Source of the DNA: Caldilineae bacterium
GTDB taxonomy: Bacteria > Chloroflexota > Anaerolineae > JAAEKA01
Length of the DNA: 64,000 bases
Reading direction: 5' to 3'
NCBI GenBank assembly: GCA_020634555.1
Contig: JACKBK010000006.1
Location: 1-64,000 of the forward strand
Shown: one piece after another, positions 8,711-17,200 of the stretch
Layout: every line of letters starts with the position of its first letter
How positions within the stretch are numbered: the stretch's first letter is position 1
Position numbers and translations under genes: made by a program
Notes under the pieces: generated by a model
The model's database searches: none
The model's input: the letters and a program-made list of their open reading frames with translations, nothing else
Told to the model about the DNA's origin: nothing

Positions 8711-8724
8711 ATGACCTAGATCAT
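8711..8724. promoter_or_regulatory. Near-palindrome between divergent promoters, candidate operator
   Basis: ATGACCTAGATCAT is a 14-bp palindrome with one mismatched pair. It sits between the divergent gdhA and GntR promoters, where a GntR-type regulator could control both. It does not match the usual HutC core, so assignment to the GntR protein is a guess. Confidence 0.3.
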
Positions 8725-8753
8725 GTTTCCTGAGAAATTTTCCGCAAAGACCA

Positions 8754-8782
8754 TTGACATTGGCGCGGGTTTGCGCGATAAT
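8754..8782 (+). promoter_or_regulatory. Sigma-70-like promoter of the GntR gene
   Basis: TTGACA (8754-8759), a 17-base spacer and GATAAT (8777-8782). Transcription would begin near 8790, so the protein must start downstream, at 8829 or 8847. Confidence 0.7.
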
Positions 8783-8828
8783 AATAAAGGTCAGACGATT
8801 GCCGTCTATCCTCTTTTCCACAAACACA

Positions 8829-9578
8829 ATGACTTCAGCCTCAGCCATGCTCATCGAGCGCCCGAAGACAATCACCACCCAGGTCAGCGATCTGCTGGCA
8901 ACCCGTATCAGAAACCAGGACTACGCGCCGGGCGATAAGATGCCGTCCGAGAGCGATCTGGCCGATCAGCTCGGCGTCAGTCGCGCCACGGTGCGCACTG
9001 CGTTAGCCCGTTTGGCGACCCAGGGTCTGGTACTGCGCAAACAAGGCGACGGCACCTACGTCAACGCCAATCTGGAGCAGGTGCCGACCCGCATGGGTGG
9101 CATGTGGGACTTCCTGCGGCTGATCGAGAACAGCGGTTTTCATGCCACCATTCACCTGAGGGCGCAGAAGGTCCGGCCTGCCAGCGCCGCCGAGGCGGCC
9201 GCGCTGAACCTGGCCGATGGTGCGCCGGTGCTTGCGCTGACCCGCCATTTCTGCGCCGACGGCCAGCCGGTGATTCTGGCACATACCACGATCTCCGCGG
9301 CGTTGCTGGTTGATGAGGGTGATGGACTGGATGGCGAGTTGCCCCTGTCCGAGTTTGTCCGCCGCTATTGCCACAAAGAGATCGCCTACGCCATTTTCGA
9401 CATCAAGGCCCGCATGCCCGACGCGGATGTAATGGCTTACCTGCGGCGAACGCCCGATACGCCGCTCCTCTTGTTGAGCCAGCTTTTCTACGACCACAGC
9501 AACCAGCCCATTATCCTGTCGCTCAGCGATTTCGACGAGCAGGTGATCAGCCTGCGCCTGGTGCAGACCTGGGAATGA
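8829..9578 (+). CDS. GntR-family (HutC subfamily) transcriptional regulator
   Basis: This 249-residue protein has an N-terminal winged helix-turn-helix (about 10-75; 'KMPSESDLADQLGVSRATVR', 'QGLVLRKQGDGTYV') and a C-terminal UTRA ligand domain (about 95-245; 'LNLADGAPVLALTRHF' and the terminal 'SLSDFDEQVISLRLVQTW'). HutC-type regulators bind small metabolites and usually control adjacent catabolic genes. The promoter at 8754-8782 rules out earlier starts; MLIERPK at 8847 is an alternative to MTSASAM at 8829, and neither has a clear ribosome binding site. It stands at the head of the carbamoyltransferase/xanthine dehydrogenase/transporter island and divergent from gdhA, so it probably regulates both. 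Confidence 0.9.
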   Translation: MTSASAMLIERPKTITTQVSDLLATRIRNQDYAPGDKMPSESDLADQLGVSRATVRTALARLATQGLVLRKQGDGTYVNANLEQVPTRMGGMWDFLRLIENSGFHATIHLRAQKVRPASAAEAAALNLADGAPVLALTRHFCADGQPVILAHTTISAALLVDEGDGLDGELPLSEFVRRYCHKEIAYAIFDIKARMPDADVMAYLRRTPDTPLLLLSQLFYDHSNQPIILSLSDFDEQVISLRLVQTWE

Positions 9579-9709
9579 TCGGCTGAAGCCGGCAGAAGGA
9601 CCGACGCAACACCGAGCCGCCAGAGTAGGCGGCAACATCAACCGTGATCGATGGCTCCCGAAACGGGGCTTTTGCAATACCAAACCTCAAACGACAGGAG
9701 AGTTACCCT

Positions 9710-10690
9710 ATGAAAAGCTTTGCCGGACGTGACATTCTCTCGCTCAAGGAATTCGAGCGCAACGAGTTCTTCCACGTTTTCGATGTTGCGAGCCAGCTTG
9801 AACCGATCGCCCGCAACCGCCACAACAGCGATATGCTGACCCACAAGACTCTGGTGACAGCGTTCTACCAGCCGTCCACCCGCACGCGGCTGGCTCACGA
9901 GGCCGGTATGCACCGGCTGGGCGGCCACGTCACCGGTTTCTCCGACGCCAAGATGACCCGCGCCGGCGACTTCTACCAGGAGTCGATCAAGGACACGGTC
10001 AAGATGCTGGAATACTACGGCGACGTGATCGTCATGCGCCACTTCCAGAAGGGCGCGCCCCACGAGGCGGCCAAGTGGGCCAGCGTTCCGATTATCAACG
10101 GCGGCGACGGCTGGGGCGAGCACCCGACGCAGATCCTGACCGACCTCTTAACGGTGATCCGCGAGCGTGGCCGCATCGATGGCCTGCGCTGGCTGGCCGT
10201 AGGCGACATGCGTATGCGCACCATGCACTCGCTGGGCCACGCGCTGACCCAGTTCGACTGCCCGGTGACGTTCGTGGGACCGGCTGCCGATGCCCTGTTC
10301 CCGGGCTCGCCCAGCATGGCCATGCCGGAGGAATACAAAGAGGACTTCCGCCGTAATTCGCTGAACTTCAGCGAGGCTGAGCACGTCGAGCAGGCCATCG
10401 CCGATGCCGACGTCATCCTGGTCGAGCCGGTAGTGCAGCCCGACTACAGCAAGAGCCGCGACGAGCGCACGGGCGAGACCGGCATGACCCCGGCCAATTT
10501 CAAGATCACCCGCGAGCTGCTGGAGACCAAGGCCAAGTCCGATGCGATCCTGCTGCACAGCCTGCCGCGCATGGACGAGATCCCGCCCGACGTGGACAGC
10601 ACCCGCTGGTCACGCTACTGGCAGGAGGCGTTCTACGGTGTGGTGATGCGCATGTCGCTGCTGGCGCTGGTGCTGGGCGCGATGGAATAG
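9710..10690 (+). CDS. Aspartate/ornithine carbamoyltransferase family protein (PyrB-like)
   Basis: This 326-residue carbamoyltransferase has the carbamoyl-phosphate loop 'YQPSTRTRLAHEAGM', the 'HPTQILTDLLTV' motif and the second-substrate loop 'LLHSLPRMDEIPPDV'. In aspartate transcarbamoylases that loop reads HPLPR.DEI, so the serine is a departure that could shift substrate choice. Start ATG 9710 follows GACAGGAGAG. It lies 15 bases ahead of a second carbamoyltransferase and near carbamate kinase, with no other pyrimidine genes. This suggests catabolic transfer of a carbamoyl group from an ureido compound to phosphate rather than pyrimidine synthesis. It might still be the genome's PyrB. Confidence 0.85.
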   Translation: MKSFAGRDILSLKEFERNEFFHVFDVASQLEPIARNRHNSDMLTHKTLVTAFYQPSTRTRLAHEAGMHRLGGHVTGFSDAKMTRAGDFYQESIKDTVKMLEYYGDVIVMRHFQKGAPHEAAKWASVPIINGGDGWGEHPTQILTDLLTVIRERGRIDGLRWLAVGDMRMRTMHSLGHALTQFDCPVTFVGPAADALFPGSPSMAMPEEYKEDFRRNSLNFSEAEHVEQAIADADVILVEPVVQPDYSKSRDERTGETGMTPANFKITRELLETKAKSDAILLHSLPRMDEIPPDVDSTRWSRYWQEAFYGVVMRMSLLALVLGAME

Positions 10691-10705
10691 AAACGAGGTA
10701 CTAAA

Positions 10706-11686
10706 ATGCAAACTACTCTTCGCGGACGCGATTTGATCAGCGATCTTGACTTCAGCAAGGAAGAGGTCGAGACCGTACTGGACGTGGCCTGGGACCTGAA
10801 GATGAAGCGGGCCCTGGGACAGCCACACGCCTATCTGCGCGACAAGGTACTGGCCATGCTGTTCTTCTTCAGCAGCACCCGCACGCGCGGCTCCTTCGAA
10901 GCCGGCATGGCGCAACTGGGCGGACACGCAGCCTTCATCGAGAGCCGGACCACCCAGATCTCCCACGGCGACACCGAGCGCGAGATGGGCGAGATCTTCG
11001 GCCGCTACTTCGACGGCATTGCCATCCGTCACGTGGACTGGGGCGTGGGCAACCGCTACCTCAACCTGGTCGCCGATGCCAGCCGCGTGCCGGTGCTCAA
11101 CATGCAGTGCGAGATCTACCACCCGCACCAATGCCTGGCCGACCTGATGACCATCATCGAGAAGAAGGGGCGCAATCTGCGCCGCAAGAAGATGGTTGTC
11201 TCTTGGGCCTATGCTGCTTCCTATCTGAAGCCGGTCTCCGTACCGCAGTCGCTGGTCTTGCAGATGCCGCGCTTCGGCATGGACGTGGTGCTGGCGCACC
11301 CGCCGGAGTTCCCGCTGATGCCGGAGGTGATGCAGCAGGCCCGCGATCTGGCGCGCGCCAACGGCGCCGGTTTTGAGGTCGTCCACGACATGAAGGAAGC
11401 CTGTAAGGACGCCGATGTCATCTACGCCAAATCCTGGGGGCCGCTGGTCACCACCACCGACCCGGCCGAGGGCAAGCGCGTCCAGGACCAGTACAAGGAC
11501 TGGGTTGCCAACGACGAGCTGATAGCTCTTGGCAAGGACGATGTCATCTACATGCATCCGCTGCCCGCCGACCGCGACATCGAGGTCACCAGCTCGGTGC
11601 TCGATGGCCGGCACAGCGTTGTGTTCGACGAAGCCGAAAACCGCCTGCATGCCCAGAAGGCCGTCATGGCCTTGACGATGTCATAG
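10706..11686 (+). CDS. ygeW: Knotted carbamoyltransferase, YgeW type
   Basis: This 326-residue member of the transcarbamylase superfamily has 'FSSTRTRGSFEAGMAQLG' (carbamoyl-phosphate site) and 'YHPHQCLADLMTII' in place of HPCQ/HPTQ. It also has 'YAKSWGPL' and 'MHPLPADRDIEVTSSV' plus 'VVFDEAENRLHAQKAVM', all typical of the knotted YgeW/N-acetylornithine carbamoyltransferase group rather than OTC or ATCase. In purine-degrading anaerobes YgeW is clustered with carbamate kinase and xanthine dehydrogenase genes and is thought to phosphorolyse an ureido intermediate to carbamoyl phosphate. It is followed at 11845 by carbamate kinase. The exact substrate is not deducible. Confidence 0.85.
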   Translation: MQTTLRGRDLISDLDFSKEEVETVLDVAWDLKMKRALGQPHAYLRDKVLAMLFFFSSTRTRGSFEAGMAQLGGHAAFIESRTTQISHGDTEREMGEIFGRYFDGIAIRHVDWGVGNRYLNLVADASRVPVLNMQCEIYHPHQCLADLMTIIEKKGRNLRRKKMVVSWAYAASYLKPVSVPQSLVLQMPRFGMDVVLAHPPEFPLMPEVMQQARDLARANGAGFEVVHDMKEACKDADVIYAKSWGPLVTTTDPAEGKRVQDQYKDWVANDELIALGKDDVIYMHPLPADRDIEVTSSVLDGRHSVVFDEAENRLHAQKAVMALTMS

Positions 11687-11721
11687 CCACTCGGCTGAAA
11701 CTACCCGGTCTGTGCGGTCCA

Positions 11722-11810
11722 GCGACTTCGGAAGTCGCCGCAACTCGAAGAAGTGCGATTTTCGGCGAAAGAGCGGCTTCGTCCCGTCACCGGCGACTTC
11801 CGAAGTCTTA
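11722..11810. repeat. GACTTCGGAAGTCGC inverted repeat (family 2, copy 1)
   Basis: GCGACTTCGGAAGTCGC at 11722-11738 faces GGCGACTTCCGAAGTCTTAG at 11792-11810. It lies between the YgeW-type gene and carbamate kinase. Copies occur at 31065-31153, 53448-53536 and 63834-63926. Confidence 0.75.
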
Positions 11811-11844
11811 GACTGAGCACTCACATCCGACAAAGGAACTCCCA

Positions 11845-12798
11845 ATGAGCGAACTTCACCGTACCGCAGTCGTTGCCGTTGGTGGCAACGCGCTGATCCT
11901 CGACAAGAAGCATGAGGATGTGGCGTCGCAGATCGATGCTGTCAAGCAGACGAGCAAGCACATCGCCGACATGATCGTGCAGGGTTGGAACGTGATCGTC
12001 ACGCACGGCAACGGTCCGCAAGTTGGCTTTATTCTTCGCCGCAACGAGCTGGCTGCCGGCGAGGTACACCAAACCCCGCTGGATGTCATCGGCGCTGACA
12101 CCCAGGGATCGATCGGCTACATGATCGCCAATGCCCTGGACAACGAGTTCATCCGGCGCGGCATCCAGCGTCCTGTGGCCGGTGTTGTGACCCAGGTTGT
12201 GGTAGACGGCGCCGACCCCGGCTTCACCAATCCCACCAAGGGCATTGGCGGGTTCACTACCGAAGACAAGGCTCGCCAGTTCGAGAAAGAGGGCTGGATG
12301 GTCAGAGAGGATGCCGGCCGCGGCTGGCGCAGGATGATCGCCTCACCTCAGCCGTTGCGGATCGTCGAGCTCGATGCGATCAAGACGCTGGTCGAGGCCG
12401 GCTTCATCGTGGTTGGCGTGGGCGGCGGCGGCATTCCGGTGGTCGAAGAGGCGGACGGTGCGCTCAAGGGTGTCTTCGCCGTGATCGACAAGGACCGCGC
12501 CAGCGCGCTGTTGGCCGCCGATCTCGAAGCCGATCTGTTGTTGATTTCCACTGCCGTCGAGAAGGTTGCCATCAACTTCAACAAGCCGAACCAGCAATGG
12601 CTTGACCGGATGACTCTCAGCGAGGCCAGGCAGTATGCTGCCGAGGGCCACTTCCTGGCCGGCAGCATGGGACCCAAGGTGGAGGCCATCATCGCGTTTC
12701 TCGAAGCCAACCCGCGCGGCCAGGCGCTGATCACCGACCCGCCTCATATGGTTGACGCGCTCGCGGGCAAGACCGGTACCTGGATTGTGAACGAGTAG
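11845..12798 (+). CDS. arcC: Carbamate kinase
   Basis: This 317-residue amino-acid-kinase-fold enzyme converts carbamoyl phosphate and ADP to ATP, CO2 and ammonia. Visible motifs are 'AVGGNALI', the substrate loop 'VTHGNGPQVGFILRRNE', 'VVGVGGGGIPVVEE', 'VIDKDRASALLAADLEAD' and 'GSMGPKVEAIIAFLE'. Length and motifs fit the family throughout. ATG 11845 follows AAAGGAA. Paired with two carbamoyltransferases it forms a substrate-level phosphorylation module as in arginine deiminase or allantoin/purine fermentation. No arginine deiminase gene is near, so the carbamoyl donor is probably a ureido or purine-derived compound. Confidence 0.95.
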   Translation: MSELHRTAVVAVGGNALILDKKHEDVASQIDAVKQTSKHIADMIVQGWNVIVTHGNGPQVGFILRRNELAAGEVHQTPLDVIGADTQGSIGYMIANALDNEFIRRGIQRPVAGVVTQVVVDGADPGFTNPTKGIGGFTTEDKARQFEKEGWMVREDAGRGWRRMIASPQPLRIVELDAIKTLVEAGFIVVGVGGGGIPVVEEADGALKGVFAVIDKDRASALLAADLEADLLLISTAVEKVAINFNKPNQQWLDRMTLSEARQYAAEGHFLAGSMGPKVEAIIAFLEANPRGQALITDPPHMVDALAGKTGTWIVNE

Positions 12799-12807
12799 CT
12801 GGTAAAC

Positions 12808-14118
12808 ATGAACCACATCACCTCCCTCAAATGCCTGATCTGCGGCAAGGAATACCAGCCGGACGAGATCGACTACGTCTGTCCTGACCACGGCTACGAA
12901 GGCATCGTAGACGTGCAGTACGACTATGGGTTGATCAGCCTGAGCTTCAGGCCACAGAACCTGGCTGACGACCGCGACTACTCTATCTGGCGCTACAAGC
13001 CGCTACTTCCCATCGAACCAGACTCACCCGTGCCGCCACTGGCTGTGGGTTGGACGCCGCTCTACGAGGCGCCTCGTCTGGCCGCACCGCTGGGGCTGAA
13101 GCACCTTTGGGTCAAGGACGACGGCCGCCAGGCCACGGCTTCCTTCAAGGACCGGGCCAGCGCGATCGCCGTGGTCAAGGCCCAGGAAAAAGGTGCGGCC
13201 ATCATCACTACGGCCAGCACCGGCAACGCCGCAGCCGCGCTGAGCGGAATCTGCGCCAGCGTGCAGCAGCCCAACGTCATCTTCGTGCCCGAGACCGCAC
13301 CGCCGGCCAAGATCGCCCAGTTGCTAACCTTCGGCTCGACCGTGATGCTCGTCCACGGCACCTACGACGACGCCTTCGACCTCTGCCTGCAAGCGGCGGA
13401 AACCTACGGTTGGTACAACCGCAACACCGGCTTCAATCCCTACATGTCCGAAGGGAAGAAGACGGTGAGCTTCGAGATCTGCGAGCAGCTTTCCCTCACC
13501 CCCGGCCCCTCTCCCGCTGGGAGAGGGGGGATGTGGCAGGCTCCCGACGCAATTTTTGTCAGCGTGGGCGATGGTTGTATCATTGGCGGTGTGCACAAGG
13601 GCCTGCGCGATCTGCTGGAGTTAGGCTGGATCGACCACATGCCGCGCATCTACGGCGTGCAGGCAGCCGGCAGCAACTTCATGGCCGAAGCCTGGCAGGC
13701 CGGGCTGTACGGACTTCGGGTTCTGGAGAAGCCGCCCATCGACGCTCACACCGTGGCCGACAGCATCAGCGCCGGGTTGCCGCGCGACCGCATCAAGGCC
13801 ATGGCCGCGGTGGTGGACACCGGCGGCGCCTACGTCACCGTCACCGACGACGAGATCCTGGCGGCGATTCCTGTCCTGGCGCGCGGCTGTGGCGTCTTCG
13901 CCGAGCCGGCCGGCGCCACCAGCTATGCCGGCCTGGTCAAGGCTGTCGAGCAGGGACTTGTCAGCCCCGACGACCGGATCGTCGTCATCAACACCGGCAG
14001 CGGCCTGAAGGACGTCAAAAGCGCCATGACCGCCGTCGAGCAAGCCGGCACCCGGCCCTACCGCGTCGAGCCAAACCTGGCGGACTTGCAACGCGTGATG
14101 GCAGAGATAGGAAGGTAG
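12808..14118 (+). CDS. Threonine synthase-like PLP enzyme carrying an in-frame repeat insertion
   Basis: This 436-residue fold-type II PLP protein has an N-terminal cysteine motif 'CLICGKEY...YVCPDHGYEG' as in many threonine synthases. The PLP lysine motif reads 'TASFKDRASAIAV' and the phosphate-binding region 'TTASTGNAAAALSG'. Residues about 229-241 ('SLTPGPSPAGRGG') are encoded by a palindromic repeat (13490-13530) and do not belong to the fold; the frame is kept. Canonical activity is O-phosphohomoserine to threonine. In this island a lyase acting on a diamino acid, like the diaminopropionate ammonia-lyase of purine clusters, is an alternative. It is nine bases behind carbamate kinase. The stop codon lies in a short TACCAA-type repeat. 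Confidence 0.85.
   Translation: MNHITSLKCLICGKEYQPDEIDYVCPDHGYEGIVDVQYDYGLISLSFRPQNLADDRDYSIWRYKPLLPIEPDSPVPPLAVGWTPLYEAPRLAAPLGLKHLWVKDDGRQATASFKDRASAIAVVKAQEKGAAIITTASTGNAAAALSGICASVQQPNVIFVPETAPPAKIAQLLTFGSTVMLVHGTYDDAFDLCLQAAETYGWYNRNTGFNPYMSEGKKTVSFEICEQLSLTPGPSPAGRGGMWQAPDAIFVSVGDGCIIGGVHKGLRDLLELGWIDHMPRIYGVQAAGSNFMAEAWQAGLYGLRVLEKPPIDAHTVADSISAGLPRDRIKAMAAVVDTGGAYVTVTDDEILAAIPVLARGCGVFAEPAGATSYAGLVKAVEQGLVSPDDRIVVINTGSGLKDVKSAMTAVEQAGTRPYRVEPNLADLQRVMAEIGR
13490..13530. repeat. Palindromic repeat inserted in frame in a coding sequence
   Basis: TCCCTCACCCCCGGCCCCTC leads into a perfect stem at 13506-13515/13519-13528 (CCCCTCTCCC). It encodes LTPGPSPAGRG, a peptide recurring wherever this repeat class enters genes. 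It is related to the arms at 629-650/694-715. Confidence 0.85.
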
Positions 14119-14180
14119 ATTGGTACACTGGGTAAACATCTCACAACCTTACCAACCTACCAATTTACCAAACTACCAAT
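14113..14180. repeat. Short TACCAA-type repeats overlapping a stop codon
   Basis: Tandem near-octamers (TTACCAAC CTACCAAT TTACCAAA CTACCAAT, 14149-14180) face an inverted copy GGTAGATTGGTA at 14114-14125. That copy contains the TAG stop of the preceding gene. It lies just upstream of the next PLP enzyme. Confidence 0.6.
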
Positions 14181-14216
14181 CCACTCCTTTTCAACCAAAC
14201 ACAGGATTTTCCTACC

Positions 14217-15677
14217 ATGATCGACCTTACCATCCACGAAGATCGCCTCGAGCGCGCCGTCCAGCGTGCCCGCGAGCGCAACATCATCATCCCCACGTTC
14301 AAGCAGATGCGCCACCCGGAGCTGATTCCTGACAAGATCAAGCGCCAGTTGGACGACGTGGGACTGTGGGACCTGAACCCGCTCAACCTGTTCCGCATCA
14401 CCTGGCACAACCAGCCGGTGGAGAAGGGCGGCGAGTTCGGCGGCATCAACTACCTTGAGCTTCCACCTGCCCTGACCGGCGTGGAGGCGCGCATTGTGCT
14501 GCTGATCGGCAAGTGGTTCCCCACCGGCGCCCACAAGGTCGGCGCGGCCTTTGGCTGCCTCGTGCCGCGGCTGGTCACCGGCCAGTTCGACCCGACCACC
14601 CAGAAGGCAGTCTGGCCCTCCACCGGCAACTACTGCCGCGGCGGCGCCTACGACTCCAACCTGCTGGCCTGCGAGTCCATCGCCATCCTGCCCGAAGGGA
14701 TGAGCCAGGAGCGCTTCGACTGGCTGGCCAGCGTGGCCGGCGAGACCATCAAGACCCCTGGTTCCGAGAGCAATGTCAAGGAGATCTTCGACAAGTGCTG
14801 GGAACTGCGCCGCTCGGGCGAGGATTTGATGATCTTCAACCAGTTCGAGGAGTTCGGTAACTATCTGTGGCACCACGAAGTGACCGGGCCGGCCATCGAG
14901 GAAGTGCTTCAGCAGGTCATGGGGCCTGGCGATATGTACCGCGGCGTTGCTCTGACAACCGGATCGGCCGGCACCATCGCCTGCGGTGACTATCTCAAGA
15001 GGCAGTATCCGACCAGCAAGATCATCGCCAGCGAGGCGCTTCAGTGCCCGACGCTGCTCAACAACGGCTTCGGCTCGCACCGCATCGAGGGCATCGGCGA
15101 CAAGCACGTGCCGTGGATCCACAACGTCAAGAACACCGACATGGTCGTGGCCATCGACGATGCGGCCACCATGAGCCTGATCCGCCTGTTCAACGAGCCG
15201 GCAGGCTCCGAGTATCTGGTCAGCCAGGGCGTACCCAGCGAGCTGGCCAGCCAGTTGCCGTTGCTGGGAATCTCCGGCATCGCCAACCTGCTCTCGGCCA
15301 TCAAGTTTGCCAAGTACTATGAACTGACCGGAAACGACGTGGTGGCGACTCTTTCCACCGACTCCATGGATCTGTACCAAAGCCGCCTGCGCGAGCTTGA
15401 GGAAGCTGAAGGCCCCTTTGGCCAGGTTGAGGCGGCCGTTGCCTATAACCGCTACTTGCAGGGCGAGAGCACCGACAACCTGCTGGAGCTTTCCTACCAG
15501 GATCGCAAGCGAATTCATAACCTGAAGTACTACACCTGGGTCGAGCAGCAGGGCAAGACCTACGAGGAGATCCAGGCGCAGTGGTACGACGACAGTTACT
15601 GGACCAGCATCCCTGACAAGACAGATGAGATCGACAGCCTGATCGAGGCGTTCAACGCACGCGTCGGGCTGCTTTAG
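14217..15677 (+). CDS. Fold-type II PLP-dependent enzyme (tryptophan-synthase-beta/cysteine-synthase-like), function unknown
   Basis: This 486-residue protein has a PLP Schiff-base motif 'FPTGAHKVGAAFGCL' and a substrate loop-like 'WPSTGNYCRGGAYDSNL'. A glycine-rich phosphate site reads 'ALTTGSAGTIACGDYL', and the long tail (from about 390) has tyrosine- and glutamate-rich helices. It is longer than cysteine synthase and does not match TrpB or diaminopropionate ammonia-lyase closely. Such enzymes do beta-elimination or replacement on amino acids. Second PLP gene of the island; I infer a lyase step that turns an amino-acid product of ring opening into a keto acid and ammonia. Confidence 0.75.
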   Translation: MIDLTIHEDRLERAVQRARERNIIIPTFKQMRHPELIPDKIKRQLDDVGLWDLNPLNLFRITWHNQPVEKGGEFGGINYLELPPALTGVEARIVLLIGKWFPTGAHKVGAAFGCLVPRLVTGQFDPTTQKAVWPSTGNYCRGGAYDSNLLACESIAILPEGMSQERFDWLASVAGETIKTPGSESNVKEIFDKCWELRRSGEDLMIFNQFEEFGNYLWHHEVTGPAIEEVLQQVMGPGDMYRGVALTTGSAGTIACGDYLKRQYPTSKIIASEALQCPTLLNNGFGSHRIEGIGDKHVPWIHNVKNTDMVVAIDDAATMSLIRLFNEPAGSEYLVSQGVPSELASQLPLLGISGIANLLSAIKFAKYYELTGNDVVATLSTDSMDLYQSRLRELEEAEGPFGQVEAAVAYNRYLQGESTDNLLELSYQDRKRIHNLKYYTWVEQQGKTYEEIQAQWYDDSYWTSIPDKTDEIDSLIEAFNARVGLL

Positions 15678-15834
15678 GAACAGAACAGGAACCAGGTAGG
15701 CAGGAAAACGGACAGTCCAAGTCTGTGAATTGCGTAAACGTACTGTAACGCATCCGCAGACCCCGATACCGCTCTTCTACCTGCCTGCCTGGCTCCATCT
15801 TCACCCACACAACCACTCGCAGGAGGCCATACTC

Positions 15835-16200
15835 ATGCCCGACACCCGACCTGAATACGATGACTATCAACGTCCCAGCGCCAAGGGCTGTGTGGTGGGC
15901 GTGATCGCCCTCCTTGCAGCCTGGGGCTTGCTCTATGTGTTCCTGTTCATCGGCTTCCCCGACAAGCGGGGTATCTTTACCTACCCACTGCTGGCCCTTG
16001 GACTGTTGATCCTCGTGGTCGGTGGCATCTATTACGTGATGACCAATCGCCGCCACCGGGCTGAGCACGATGCGCAGCATGCTCAACAGGCTGAAGCGCG
16101 CACCAAGTCGGATGACTGGGTTTCCAAGGAGCTGTCCGAGTCGCCTTACCACTCGACCGACGCGCAGGCAGACGCAGCCGATCAACCAGACGGGAAGTAA
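15835..16200 (+). CDS. Small two-helix membrane protein
   Basis: This 121-residue protein has two hydrophobic segments (about residues 22-43 'VVGVIALLAAWGLLYVFLF' and 56-76 'LLALGLLILVVGGIYYV') and a charged C-terminal tail rich in Q, A and D. The start at 15835 is set by AGGAGG just upstream; the longer frame lacks a site. I do not recognise it. It ends one base before the F420 reductase gene and is probably co-transcribed with it. Confidence 0.75.
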   Translation: MPDTRPEYDDYQRPSAKGCVVGVIALLAAWGLLYVFLFIGFPDKRGIFTYPLLALGLLILVVGGIYYVMTNRRHRAEHDAQHAQQAEARTKSDDWVSKELSESPYHSTDAQADAADQPDGK

Positions 16201-16201
16201 C

Positions 16202-16849
16202 ATGAAGATTGCAATTCTTGGCGGTACCGGACCGGAAGGCAGTGGGTTAGGGTTGCGCTGGGCGCAGGCCGGCCACCAGGTCATCATCGGCTCGCGGCTG
16301 GCTGAGAAAGGCCAGCAGGTGGCTGCTGAACTCAAGAGCCTGCTTCCGTCCGGCGACATTTCAGGCGCCGACAACCTGACGGCGGCACAAGCAGCTGACG
16401 TTGTGGTGCTGTCGGTGCCGTACGAAGCTCAGTCACCGACACTGGACAGCGTCGCCGGCGCGCTGGACGGCAAGCTGTTGGTCACTGTCGTCGCGCCGAC
16501 GCGCAAGCCCAAGGCGCGCGTCTGGCGGCTGGAAAGCGGGCTGTCGGCAGCCGAGGAGGCCCAGCAGCAGCTTGGCGACGCGACGCGGGTCGTCGCGGCA
16601 TTCCAGAACATCGGCGCCCACAATCTGAAGGACCCTGCGGCCGAGCTGGACTGTGACGTGTTGATCTGCGGCGATAACAAGGACGACAAGCAGGTCGCCA
16701 TCGACCTGTGCACCGACGCTAACATGCGTGGCGTGGACGCCGGCGCACTGCAGAACGCCAGCGTCGTCGAAGGGCTGACCTCAGTGTTGATCGGCATCAA
16801 CATTCGCAACAAGGTCGGCAACGCCGGCATCCGCATCACCGGCATCTGA
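16202..16849 (+). CDS. npdG: F420H2:NADP+ oxidoreductase (NPDG family)
   Basis: This 215-residue Rossmann protein begins 'MKIAILGGTGPEGSGLGLRW' with the NADP-binding loop continued as 'VIIGSRLAEKG'. It then has 'AADVVVLSVPYE', 'LLVTVVAPTRKP' and the F420-pocket-like 'VVAAFQNIGAHNL' and 'LICGDNKDDKQVA'. It ends in 'SVLIGINIRNKVGNAGIRITG', all typical of F420-dependent NADP reductases. The reaction transfers hydride between NADPH and coenzyme F420. It implies that the organism makes F420 and fits with the F420-type luciferase-fold enzyme at 20822. Confidence 0.88.
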   Translation: MKIAILGGTGPEGSGLGLRWAQAGHQVIIGSRLAEKGQQVAAELKSLLPSGDISGADNLTAAQAADVVVLSVPYEAQSPTLDSVAGALDGKLLVTVVAPTRKPKARVWRLESGLSAAEEAQQQLGDATRVVAAFQNIGAHNLKDPAAELDCDVLICGDNKDDKQVAIDLCTDANMRGVDAGALQNASVVEGLTSVLIGINIRNKVGNAGIRITGI

Positions 16850-17200
16850 CCCGGAACGGGCACAAGGCCCTATCCTACAGGCGCAACATACGTTCAGGCC
16901 AACATCCATACTTCCGTAGGATAGCCCCTTGTGGGCGTTCCGGGCCACCCAGGAAAAACCTGCGGAGGCAATGGTTTGTTAATCGACAAGTTCCGTAGTA
17001 CACTAACGCCAACCTCCCGCTGCCGGCGGCATCAAGTCCCGAGCGGACAACCGGAAGCGGTTCACACGACAGTCACGCCAGACCTCGTGGGCTCGACGGC
17101 GGCTGCGCACCTGGCGAGGCACTGGGGCATGCCCGGCCCCATGTCTGCGGTCGCCCCTCTGGGCAATCAGCGTTCGATCTGATTTCCAAAGAGGGTTCCC
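16850..17200. other. Intergenic stretch with one inverted repeat
   Basis: It holds an 18-bp inverted repeat at 16861-16878/16916-16933 (CACAAGGCCCTATCCTAC, two mismatches), possibly a weak terminator after npdG. The rest (16934-17190) shows no convincing gene. AAAGAGGG at about 17187 is the ribosome binding site of the next gene. Confidence 0.5.

Noticed and set aside
14157..15518. 453-codon open frame on the minus strand opposite the PLP enzyme
   Set aside because: Antisense shadow of a PLP enzyme with recognisable motifs; composition is that of a reverse-complement frame.
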